Of a stretch of 64,000 nucleotides of DNA, positions 13,601 through 24,572 are shown piece by piece. The notes below the pieces were generated by a model. It worked only from the letters and a program-made list of their open reading frames with translations, was not told where the DNA came from and searched no databases. Positions within the stretch are counted from its first letter, which is position 1. Every line of letters begins with the position of its first letter. The position numbers and the translations under genes were made by a program. Origin of the DNA: Scatophagus argus (taxonomy: Eukaryota; Chordata; Actinopteri; Scatophagidae); the NCBI RefSeq assembly GCF_020382885.2, contig NC_058499.1:12881872-12945871 (forward strand), in the 5' to 3' direction.

Positions 13601-16600
13601 TTATGATTGATAAACTTTGCCCTGGCCCTCCGTGGAAATGTCATCACACAAACACATACACACCATGAACGCGTGCACACACACACACATTCAAACATGA
13701 CCCCTGTGTAAATGTGGCATACTAAGCCAAGGCTAATTGTCCCTGTTTACCTTAACATCACAAAAATTCTGATTCAGATTCAGTAAACATGTCCTCTGTG
13801 CAAATAAACTCAATCTCAGTTTTGGCTGAAAGTAACATGAGACTGAAATCTGGACGTTCAAACCACACGTCCTGCTGTTTATCAAAAGGCCACAGACTGA
13901 GCATTGTGGGAAATCACATAATTGTTCCCCAACATGGGGCTGTAAACTCCAGGAAGGTTAATAGGAAGATTCCTCTGCAGAGTTGAAGTGTTCTCCACAA
14001 TAAACAGGGCTGCAACCATACTTTCAATTACATAAATATATATATATATATAAACAGACATACATACATTCCTGAGTTTTGCTTGAATTCTTTCACACTG
14101 AGACAGAATTAAAAAGTGCTGTAAAAAAATGCTGTATTTCAAACATTTTCCAATCAAAATACATAGAAAAGAAATATCCTTTCATTATGTGACCTCACTC
14201 AATTTAAAGCTGACACAGGACTGAAACTTTCTGGCTTCAAAGTCAGTATTTAACTACTGAGAAATCATAATTATCACACCACAACGAAAGTGTGAAAAGT
14301 TATATACACCGTTTTTATTTTTAATCAAAGGTGTCTGTTCACAGGCCATCACAAAGCACCTGCTTTTATAATATGTATAACAAAATTTGTTATACAGGAA
14401 ATAATTAACTCAGACTAATTAAGGCAAGCATTGCATTTACAATTGCTATTCATTTTGAACCATAACAACCAGCATTAGCACCAAAGGTTTGCCACTAAAG
14501 TACAGTTCCAGCTGAAGCAGTCACTGTGTGGTCATATCCCCTCACACCTGCCACATCAACTGGCCCTAATCCCCAGCATACTGGAAGTCATCTGACCAAC
14601 GGTCTGGTGGGCCACTTCCCCTCAGCAGACCTTACTTCAAACACAGTGGCTCAGATATCACCAAAACCCCAAACAGTAACACTATACTCCCCATCATAAC
14701 AACGCTCACACAGAGACCCCCCACCCGTCCCAAAGTGAGGGAAGAGGGCAGGAGGTCACATACTCTGTGTTTACATGCACACTATTTATCTGGTCACAAT
14801 AAACAACCGCATTAAATCTACTGCTCTGTCATAAAATATGGTGTGCAGTGACCCGATTTTTATTAAATGGTTTGTTTGACAAAAGGTTAACGTCGGTGTG
14901 GACGCTTACAGGACACCTGCTAAATCAGAGAAGAAAAATAAGGGGACTTTATAGGTGTTTAAATTTTAAGTTTAAATAGTGATGGATTTATTACTTACGT
15001 TTGTACATTGTGGCATAAAATCCTTTTTGGAGTCACCCCAACACTACGGTTCCTGTTTGTATATTCAGTTGTTTGTGAATAGAAACACAAGTTGCCATCA
15101 AGTTCACTCAATAGTCTCAAAGGAAAACACATAATCAAGCAAATCTGGGTGTTGTACCACATTCACTGTGAGCACACTTAATCTGAATTGATCTTCAGGG
15201 CTGATCTCTTCAATTCAATTCTATGTTTAGGCCTACGTGTCTATTTGCACAAAAACATTTACAAGAATTTTGTTTCCTGCTTATTTTGAATGCTCTGTTT
15301 TTGCCAAGCTACTTATTTATACTACTTGTGCGAACTGTGACTTACTTTAACAAGGTTGACTGAACTACTTTGTGACCTCATTGTGATCTAATGTTTACAT
15401 TTTGTTCTGAATTGATTGTTTTATGCTGGAATTTTAATTCCTGACCAATTTGTTGATTCGTTTAAAAGGTATCTAATTCCTGTTCATTTAGATTTTATTA
15501 ATAAAGAACATTTAAGTAAATTTATGCATTCATTTTTTGCAATGTTAATAAAGCAATGTTGAGCTCGATGTTGTCCTACACTGAAAAAAAAAGGTCCCAG
15601 TCTCTTCCACACAGTAAGGCCTACAGGTTATTAATTAAAAATTGGTATTGGACTGGTATTCGGTATCGGTGGATATCAAGTCTGGGGACTGGTGCATCCC
15701 TGAACGATTAACATGAAACAATGAAAAGCCTGTTGCAAAGATTCAAGAAACACCTCTGAAAATGCATAGCTGATGAATTCTCCACTCAGGACAGGATCCA
15801 CGTTCAGTTCTTGATAAACAGCTTTCAACTGATATGGCGAGTGCCATCCATTAGAAGAGCTAACATTTGCAATCATCTCACAAATTGTACAATACTTCAT
15901 GGGCCATTAAACCGGCAGCCCATGATGATGTATGTGTGGCTGGCCAGAGACTGCATTTGAGCAAATCCAATGACAGGCCACTTGAAATAAAGTGTTTAAT
16001 TAAGCATTGTAAACCTCAGCTGGCAGCCTGGAGGAGCTGTAGGACAGCATTTGACTACATTCTCACAAACTAGCCCAGTGACACACTTTCACATCCTTAC
16101 ACAGGGGCATGCCACTGACTCAGGCTGTCACGCTGAGTGCTGCAGCAATACACACGGAGAGTTGCACGATAAACTCACACGCACGCACGCACACACACAA
16201 ACACACACACACACCACAGGACTGCGAACACTCACAACGCTTTCTCGCTGGGGGTGAGACAAGGCGTTCTTGCATCCAACTGGGCTGGTAGTGGGGGGAA
16301 GGGAACGCAGGGTGGAGGGAGGGAGGGGATGGGGGTGTATGTAACCATGTAGGCCCAGTCACATGATGCAGTGGGGCACCTTGGAGTGGACTGACAGCAG
16401 TCATATCTGAGCAACTTGCACCATCATGACAAGGAGAGCTGAACTAAAACACACCATCCCCCAAAGGGAAAGGTAGGATGGGTGCCTGTCAAACGCAATG
16501 CTTGCTGACGTTTGATTATTTAAGCCGCCATTCAAGTTTTCTGGAGCAACATGCCCCTTCATAAATAACTGAACAGAAACACTGATGTGGCCTCATGGAA

Positions 16601-19296
16601 TGGGACAGAAGGTGCCTGTACTCACACAACCCCTGGGCTAATGTTGTTGGTGACGTATCTATTTATAACTCTAACAGTAGCGGTGCCAAATGATGAAGTT
16701 AAGCGCATCACTCTGTACAGGAGAGCGCTCCATATGAATGGTAAAAGCCAATAAAACATTTCCCAAACTCTCTCCTCTCCCAATCAGCAAAACCAAGTCT
16801 GTTTCTCTTGCAAGTGTATTTTTGCACATTCTATTTCCAAACACCAAGCCTGTATCTCCCTCGCGCTCTCTCTCCCTTTTTAGAGACTTGTTTGCTGCAT
16901 ACTTGGAAGTCATGGCATGGAAAGTTTACTGTGGTGGAGAGTTAAAAGGGTGCTTAATTACATTTTATTGGTGTGGACAGATTATCAAAGGAACGAAACA
17001 AAAAAAAAAGATGTTTTAAACCCCTGATGGAATGCTTGGATATCTGCAATATTCCACAAAGTATTCATGGAAGCTTAAATTTTTTTAACCTCTGTGAACC
17101 CAGTAAAAATCATCTCTGTGTGATAAACTGGTGAGAGCCCCATCCCTGCCTTCATATTCACCACAGTCTTTGTTTGTGCACTCTTTTGTTCTGGAAGGCC
17201 TGATGTATTATACAAAACAGAGAGTCAAGATCTGAGAGCAAACACTTGTCTCCCAGCTGCGTTCATGGATGTTTCAACTGGCTCAAGAAGGTGCAAAGAA
17301 ATGCACCCCCACTTGGCTGCAGTCAGACCAATAAGACTAAGTTTTTCCTTCCGTATGAATGCTAATGGAGCTTAGCCCGCACGCCTCCTTCTCATGCCAA
17401 GTTGCTTCCATCCTCCCACATATCCTTACAGGTAACGCACAAATTGGTGCAACGGAAGTGACATGAAAATGCTAAACATAAACACACATACATCAACAAA
17501 CCAAGCCAAGCCACCTAAGTTACGCACACACACAATCACAACCCCTGTGCTCAAGGTGGAGAAGATGCACCAAGTTTACCAACTGGTGGGTGTGACTTGT
17601 CAAATTAATACATCATTAATACATAAGGATTTTGACATAGTTTTAGAGCAGAAGTTAGCTAAAAATGTCTTTTATGGACAGAAAAACAAAGAACAATGCT
17701 GCCTGCTTATGTGGACCACATTCTCATCTGCTACCTGTTTCAGCATAGGAAACTTACTTTAACTTATATAACTTTTTTCTTTTTTTTTTACTTTGTGTGT
17801 GATAATTCACAGGCAACATGCAGGAATTGGTTAAATCGACTCTATAATCTAGTTAGCGTTGGCTGAAAGTTTTTTTTTGTTTTTTTTTTCCCCCAGACAG
17901 ATTAGGTATTAGCCTACCTTTATCTCCAGCATAGTATTTAGAGAGATCCCACTGAACAGCCAAAGACTGCACATCATCACCTAGCAGTTACAGAAAATAA
18001 ATCTATTGGCTGTATAAGGACCAATGACAAGAGAGGTGACCCTCACTGACCCTAACTTGGCACTGACAGGAAGGTCATGTACACATCTGATATAGCCTGC
18101 TCAGAACTTCACCAATACACTTATGAGCCTATTTTACATTTTAAATGTAAAGGAACCGAGCACTGAAAAGGCAACAATGGTGAGAAAAGTAAAGACTTTT
18201 TACAAAAACAAAAGCTTATAAATTTTTAGTAATTCTATGAGAAATTATTAAGCTTTAAATGTTTGGTTGCCAAACATTAGAGAGAAAAATGTTAACAGAG
18301 AAAATAAAACTTTCAGTACTGAAATGATAAATAACCTTGCCTACTCTTGGATGTTTTTCTCAACTGGTTTAGAGTGTCAGCTATCATTTGTCGTGTTTCA
18401 TCAGTATGAAAGAGCTCTGTGTTAAGACTTAATGGCAAACACACCTAAACTCAGGTGCTCCTGTATTTTAAGGCTCGCATTAATTAACACCGCATAGCTG
18501 TAGACAGTCATGTGGTGGTAGGTTTACAGAAGGCGTATGGAGATAAAATGCGATTATCTCTGACAATATTTTTTTGTGTTGTTGACGACAATCGGCTGTT
18601 GTGAGTCCCCTAACTGCATGGCTTTTTAAGAAGCGATGGTTTGTCTGATATTTAGGCTGTTAGTGCGCAGCGGCGCCACACCACGAAATGCAAAATGGCC
18701 ACATGGTCGTAGTAACCTTCAGCTCTGCTCCCTGGCTTCATCCCCTGCTTTCTGGGCGCCTGACGTGAAGATTACGGCAAAAATGTGCTCTGTATCTCTA
18801 TCTGTTTCTAAAAAAAACCAAACAAACAAAAAAAATACCAACAACCCCAAACTGCTTCGTCAAAATGAGGCTATGTTGCGCACACTAACACAGATTTTGC
18901 GTAATTGTGTTCACCCAGTGACGGGCAGCCGTAGCCTACCACATGGTCTTCTGCTAATGTACGACTGAGAGCTGTCTGCTCGTGAGGTTTGTTGGACTGA
19001 TAAGTTCTAATATTAAAAGGTATTTCCCCACCGTTTTTAAATAAATTGATTCTAGCACATTATTCATCTCAAAAGACTGCTTTTCCAAGAGGATAAACTG
19101 GGTTGCAAAAGCCACATTACGTATTAAGGTCAATCTGTAACTTCAACAAATCCATATAGATATCTATATCTATACATATATATGTACTTATAAAATACTT
19201 ACTCTCTCCACATGTGGAACAGATGCAGATGGTGAAGACAGACAGCATCAGACCCCCAAACAAGGTCGGGCAACCCATCGGTGTGTCAGATCTCAT
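10089..19296 (-). CDS. igf1r: igf1r, insulin-like growth factor 1 receptor, 5' part (exons 1-2)
   Basis: This is a receptor tyrosine kinase that binds IGF-1/IGF-2 at the cell surface and signals through IRS/PI3K and MAPK. Only two coding exons lie in the window, 19203-19296 and 10089-10652, joined by an 8.55-kb intron; later exons lie past the left edge. Exon 1 encodes the signal peptide and ends in phase 1 inside the codon before Cys-Gly. Exon 2 encodes the L1 ligand-binding domain and the start of the furin-like cysteine-rich region. IGF1R is preferred over INSR because the motifs [31 protein letters not shown] and [10 protein letters not shown] follow remembered human IGF1R more closely. 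Teleosts usually keep two copies (igf1ra, igf1rb); the sequence alone does not tell me which this is. No frameshift or stop is seen. Confidence 0.93.
14036..14052 (+). repeat. (AT)n microsatellite
   Basis: A short pure AT run of 17 nt in igf1r intron 1. Confidence 0.9.
15595..15710 (+). repeat. Degenerate transposon-like fragment (GGTATCGGT motif)
   Basis: The stretch reads ATTGGTATTGGACTGGTATTCGGTATCGGT and ends CTGGTGCATCCCTGAAC in short overlapping pieces. Runs of near-repeated TATTGG/GGTATCGG followed by GGTGCATCCCT are typical of old hAT-type repeats in fish as I remember them. No terminal repeats can be paired and there is no coding capacity. Confidence 0.35.
19203..19296 (-). CDS. igf1r: igf1r coding exon 1 (signal peptide)
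   Basis: This is 94 coding nt from ATG (19296-19294) to a GTAAGT donor at 19202-19201: 31 codons plus one base, the same size I recall for human exon 1. The peptide starts MRSDTP, has a hydrophobic core rich in Leu, Val, Phe and Ile, and ends CGE before the junction, as in the human Gly-Glu-Ile-Cys-Gly junction. A is at -3 of this ATG. Two further in-frame ATGs lie upstream (19308 and 19386) with no stop between. I chose 19296 because it gives a normal-length signal peptide. Confidence 0.88.
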
Positions 19297-20520
19297 GTTC
19301 CTTAACATTATTCCCTTCTCCGGGGGAAAAAAGGTAGGGACCAAATTTAAAGAAAGTAATAAAGTCGAACACACTGACTCCCACAAAGAAAAAAAACAGC
19401 CTTAATATGAAAAAAGGAAAAAATAAATGTATCTGTAACCCAGAAAGGGTACTCTGTTGAGGGGTTTGTTCTAAAAAATATATATTTTTATATATAAATA
19501 AATGTGTAGAAATCGTTGTTACGGGGAATTTCGTTGAGCAAAAAAATACTAAAACAGTCTGCTATTTTTGACAATCACAGGACACTTTGACGTCGGCTGG
19601 TATGGCACACAAGCCAGTGATTTTACTGGATAAATGATGGTAATCCCCATCTTCAGTCTCCATCTCTTGAAATCAGCAGTGCGCGTACAATGCGATCAGG
19701 CCTGGTAATAACAATCAAAATATCAGACCAAATGGTATTATTCCCCTATACCACCATCGTAAATTAAAGCCAGTATCGCCCGCGACAATCCCCTGCGTGA
19801 ATGACTGAGTCTGAGAGGAGGAGTGGGGCAAAAACACGTCCAGATCCACAGGGGTGGTGGCTGGGAGGTTGAAAAATGAATGAAAAGCCTTTTTTGCCTA
19901 TGCCATTCAGCCAGCACAAGCTCTCGGTTCCCCCAGCAAGCAGCCCTGGCCTGCAGTGAGAAGTCGTCTTTTTAAAAACCAATTTTCCAGCTCCTCGGGT
20001 CGGACTTATCTCTGCCGTCAGTCGGGATTTGCAGCTGAAAGAAAACACCAGACTTGTGCCACGCAATGGGTCTCCAGCTAGACGACCTCGGTTGGGGTGG
20101 GAGGGAGAATATGTCCAAGGAGTTGCCCTTTTACGAGTGTTTCTTCTTTTGCCTTTTATTCTCATTAAAATAAAATCGGAAGAAAAAAAAAACTCCCGGT
20201 GGATGAATGTCCAGAGGCTGAAATCTCACGGTTCGCCCTCGCTTAACGCAGGCTGTGGGTCTCCGCTCCTCCGTGGAATCTCTGCTGTAAACAAGAGTCG
20301 GCTTTTCTCACTCAGAAACACATACGGATAAGGTGGCCGGGAGCAGGGCTGAAAATCCGGAGTGGATTACGACTCGGGATTTCCCCAAATACCACTACAC
20401 CCCAACAAGACGCACAGGGTGCGGTGGTGTTGGACCGCACACCCCCAACTGGGTGTCTCTGGTTGCCAGTAAGGGTTTACAATATGCGGGAATATCTTTA
20501 TTCCAGGTTAAATAACCTCC
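19297..20520 (-). promoter_or_regulatory. igf1r: Probable igf1r 5' leader and promoter region
   Basis: The stretch upstream of the igf1r ATG is richer in G+C and CpG than its surroundings, mainly 19.68-20.45 kb, and holds no convincing ORF of its own. Mammalian IGF1R has a 5'UTR of about 1 kb and a TATA-less promoter, so this block most likely holds the leader and start sites. An A/T-rich patch at 19475-19505 interrupts it. The boundaries are my estimate; no start site can be read from the sequence. Confidence 0.45.
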
Positions 20521-23125
20521 AGCGCTGACGCAACTTAATGTGTTCTTTATTCAACTTTGAAACCCTGGATGGATCTCATTTTTGGACCAGAGTTGTTCTT
20601 TTTGTATCATTTATCAGTGGTTTTAGCTATCAGACCACACGCAGTTTCTGAATACTAATAAAGGATGGCAGGAAGGTTCACAATCATTCTGTTTGAGTTG
20701 CATCTTAGAAGTCAGTGGCTCCCAACTACGGGACTCCCATGAGGGGTCACATGGTGGTTACCTGAGCCCTGCAGCATTTACAATCTGCAGTTTGGAAAAT
20801 GACAATCATTTGTGAAAATGGGATCATTTGAAGCTATTCTACAATCTTTTTGTGAAAGGGTAACCTGGTGGGAAATCATCCAAATTCTGCCATGTAAAAT
20901 TGTTGTTTATTTTCAGACTTTTCCTCTCTTGTTTGCTTTATTGCTAATGAAATCCTGGGAATATTCACCCTTAAGTAAAATAAAGTGCTCAAACCTCAGC
21001 CAAGCGGTCTCAAATAGAAAATGCTTTATAGCAAGATGTGGTACACAACAACAAATAATAATAAAAAAAAAAACTATTGGGAAGCACCATCTTAAATAAC
21101 CTTTGTGGCTGTTGTGTGTTAGGCAATGACTGGAATTGCGGCGTATACTGTGTGAAGTGGATCATGTATTTCTAATATTGTTTGACCATGAAGACGTTCA
21201 CACCCTGTGACAAAACGTAGTTTTAAACTCTCACTCTCTCCAGCAGAGGTATTCTGTTTGGTTTCTGTGACTCTCCACAAAAACAGTGTTGCAGGAACAT
21301 GTCCGGGGTTAGTCTAGCCAGTTCAACTGTCCCTGATCCTACAGAATTGTCTAAGCTCTTAAAGCTCAGAGGTTTTGCATGTCAGGACAAATGTATTTTT
21401 ATCAGTTAAACATGGGGAGATGTTACACCCTGTCCTGCTGCAGCCAAGTAAGTTGAGGTAAAATACAACACCGCTGGTAACGCTGTCCAAACCACGCTAC
21501 GTGAGATTCAGGTCTTCCAAGGCTGTCCACTGTTCACTGAATAAGTTTGTGTTTGAGAGAAGTAAATGATTACATCTCTTACAGTGAATGAGTTAAGAGT
21601 TAGACTTACATTTTGTTCTCCACGTTCAACATGATCCACCATCCTTTAAAATGTTCAGAAACAGTTTTGAAAAGTTCAAATGTGCGAAGCCTCCACCGAC
21701 GAGAAATAAAAATGTTTAAAACGCACCAACACAAGTGTGTTATGTGACAGAAGTGTATGAGACTTATCAGATAATTAGCAGACAGAATTGGTTATATTAC
21801 AAGTGAAGAGGTAACAGAAGAGGGTAGTGAATCTTCTGACTGAATACACATTGTAGCAATCTTTCTTTATTGTTGCAGGTGAAATAAGCTGCTGCTGCTG
21901 CTGGAGTTGCTGTTCCAGTGGTGGTTCTCACATTATACAGTATCAGTTTGTACTCTGGACAACCTGTGGGAGTAAAGTCTGTATTAATAACCATCGCTAA
22001 CTGGTTGCAGGTGATGAAGACAAGCTTGAAATCAACTTTCTATTTCGTTTAACCATTATCCTATAAATGGTTTAGAATTGTGGGATTTGTCACTTATTCA
22101 CGGTCTTTAATGTTGAGTTACTTTTATAGATAATAAGATGGTCAGAATGGATGCTCAAATACCTGACCAGGGTCCAGTGAAAGATATGGGACTCAAACCC
22201 CCAGTTTCCCATGTGGGATTGAAACAGACATGCACAAATCTACAGTATTAAAAGTAATTCAAATAAATCTTTAATAGCTTTGCTCAGGATTATACAATTG
22301 GTTTTGATGTCATATAAATTTGTAATTTTTTATTTCAACACAATGAATAAAAATAGTTTGTACAGGACTGATCAGAGGTATATTTTAGATCTAAATTATT
22401 CTGTTAATTTAATGCTGTTTTATCAACAAATTATAATTTATCATTTCTCTAACTACAAAATATTAAGTTACTTAAAAAGAATATGAACTGCTCCCTTCAA
22501 ATTGATTACATAATGGGTTTATGACATTGTGTTGTTAATATTTTGAAGAGGAATAATTAATTTCATCAATTCCAAAAGTCGTCCTTTTAGCGATTTTCAG
22601 GACTTTTTGAGTGAGCAGGACTTCGTTCAAACCTTCAATACCATGAAGTCTATTTTGTGCATTGGAGCTGTACCATAGGTTACACAGCACACCATCGTCA
22701 CAGGCCCCAAATAAAACCTGACATGGATCACCTCATTCAAGATAGGACTAATGGCAGCCGGCTCCAGCGTTCATTCATCCCATACATGCAGCAGTGACAG
22801 CGGCGTGCAGTGGGCGTCGCTATTCATTTGACCCCGTCCCTGTCGGACATGCATGTGCACTTTGCATTGTGGAGAGTATAAGATATGTTTGAAATTTATT
22901 ATAGACTTATATGAAATAACTTATATGAAATTTAAAGGGCCACATATCATTTTTTCCTCGATTTCCCTTTTAATTTTCTTTTTTTTAAGTTTGGATGTTT
23001 TTTAATGTTTTATTGGTAGACTGCAAGATGTGTACGCTGCGACAGGATTTTTGAAACTCACCTGAATATTTATTAGTAACTTCCTTACCATTTTATTATA
23101 AAAACTGAGTTTTTTAAAAAAAAAA

Positions 23126-23157
<32 letters not shown>

Positions 23158-23980
23158 AAAAATTAAACTTAAAACAACCGCTTCATGAATACTCCCAACC
23201 AGGACCTTCTCTGTATTAGTGAATTTCAAAACATTTAAAGAAATGTCGATATGTTCGTTTTTCTTTCGTTTTGCAGCAGCATTACCAGAGAGCAACGCAG
23301 AAAAACGTTGCATCACTACTTCAGACGAGTCCTGTCATATTCTTTTACATATAATGTTTTTGTTGTTGAAACTTAAGCAACTAAATCTAATAAACATAGA
23401 AGCAGCTTGTGTAAAAAAAACCAAAAACTAAATATGCAGTACTGGAGACTTCATTGAAGAGGTGAAAACAGAAATTACTTTACCTTTGGTTACATTTGTT
23501 TGTAAAGTCACCAAACTGCCAGCGTCGTCTGATATGTTGTGTAGGTAAGTCTGGTCTGGTTCAGACCAATCGGGTCTTTTCCTTGTTTCGGTGTCGCCCT
23601 CTGCTGCTACAAAAGGGGCATTGCAGTTGCACTGTGTACGTGAAGGACTACTTGAACATAAAATCAAAACACTGACAGTGGCAACTGGTGATAAAATCAA
23701 ATAAAATCACCTGGGTTACTTTACTGAAAAGGTTTAAGTGGAGGGGACCAGATTAAGAAAAGATGAAAACATTTGTCTTAACGATTAAATGCAGAGATTC
23801 ATTTTAAAAGGATTAGGGCCATGTCAACTCTGACATTAAGATCAGATTGTTAATATCTTCATATTTGGCCTTAATACTGTTCTGTTGGAGAGAGACATCT
23901 AGCTTGTCTCCACTGCCTCCCTGAATCACTCTCAATATACTGCATACATACCAGCTGGATGCATAAAAAGCATATACTTC
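20521..23980. other. Intergenic DNA between igf1r and the slc5a7-like gene
   Basis: About 3.5 kb with no recognisable exon. It is A/T-rich, especially 22.2-22.6 kb and 22.9-23.4 kb. It includes an A-run passing into GAA triplets (23116-23162). A patch at 20.70-20.77 kb (GGCTCCCAACTACGGGACTC) resembles a dispersed repeat. ORFs of 65-104 codons are low-complexity or Lys/Asn-rich chance frames. Confidence 0.6.
23116..23162 (+). repeat. poly(A) followed by (GAA)7
   Basis: Nineteen A's are followed by seven GAA triplets and another A-run. The poly(A) head suggests the triplet tract grew from a retroposon tail. Confidence 0.9.
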
Positions 23981-23986
23981 TTTATT
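23981..23986 (-). terminator. Polyadenylation signal of the slc5a7-like gene
   Basis: TTTATT on the plus strand is AATAAA in gene orientation, about 77 nt after the stop codon. It is the first canonical signal downstream, implying a very short 3'UTR of roughly 100 nt. Confidence 0.6.
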
Positions 23987-24062
23987 GAGAGTGTAGTACA
24001 ATACAGGTAAAGAGTGTGAACAAATAATCAGTGCAGAGAAGAGGGTTGTGCTACATGTAATA

Positions 24063-24572
24063 TTAGAATTTGGTAAAAAGTGTGTCTCTATTCTGCTGAG
24101 GACGTATCTCCTCCCTCTCTGTCTCTTCTTTCTCTTCAAACACCCTCAGAAAATCCCAGGACGGAGGAATTAGTTGGTGACTGAAAACCAGCTCCGTCAG
24201 CTTAGACACTGTAGAAATGCATATCACAGAGCAAACCATGGCCAGAGTCCTGAAGGGAAAGTACTGTGTGATAACTCCGTGCTCCTCCCTCCAGCCAGGG
24301 TACAGGAGGAGAGCAGGGATCCCAAGCACTGGCTCCCCACCCAGCCCACGCAGCAGCAGTCCCACTACATACCCACTAATAGCACCGTAGGTATTAGCAC
24401 AGCTGAGGTGCAGCACACAAAAGAGCTGCGGGAAGATTACGCAGTAGAGGAGGTCCCCGCTCAGCAGCCAGAGGGCAAACACACTATCATCACCAAAAGC
24501 CAGGCCCGTTCCCGCCAGGCCCACCACCAACACGCTAACACGGATCACCCACAGCAGCTCTCGCTCTGAGGC
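24063..24572 (-). CDS. slc5a7: slc5a7-like last exon: final membrane segments and short tail
   Basis: A 510-nt exon in phase 0, from a TTGCAG acceptor to TAA-type chain end at 24063. It encodes the last membrane helices, including [12 protein letters not shown] and [20 protein letters not shown], then [10 protein letters not shown] and a tail of about 40 residues ending TLFTKF. The tail is Glu/Arg-rich ([11 protein letters not shown]). Human CHT1 continues for longer here and carries a dileucine-like internalisation signal that has no counterpart. Confidence 0.88.
   Translation of the reverse strand, partial: ASERELLWVIRVSVLVVGLAGTGLAFGDDSVFALWLLSGDLLYCVIFPQLFCVLHLSCANTYGAISGYVVGLLLRGLGGEPVLGIPALLLYPGWREEHGVITQYFPFRTLAMVCSVICISTVSKLTELVFSHQLIPPSWDFLRVFEEKEETEREEIRPQQNRDTLFTKF

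Larger units (their letters stand above)
10653..19202 (-). other. igf1r: igf1r intron 1, non-coding
   Basis: This 8.55-kb intron lies between the two igf1r exons. No coding exon is recognised. It holds an AT microsatellite (14036-14052), a CA-rich patch (about 16175-16215) and a degenerate transposon-like piece near 15.6-15.7 kb. A low-repeat stretch at 12.54-13.06 kb could be a conserved non-coding element, but that is only a guess from its complexity. Confidence 0.65.

Noticed and set aside
19764-20165. 133-codon minus-strand ORF upstream of igf1r
   Set aside because: Lies in the proposed igf1r leader/promoter; composition is that of GC-rich non-coding DNA and it resembles no family.
24174-24569. 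131-codon plus-strand ORF
   Set aside because: Shadow of the last slc5a7-like exon; no family features.
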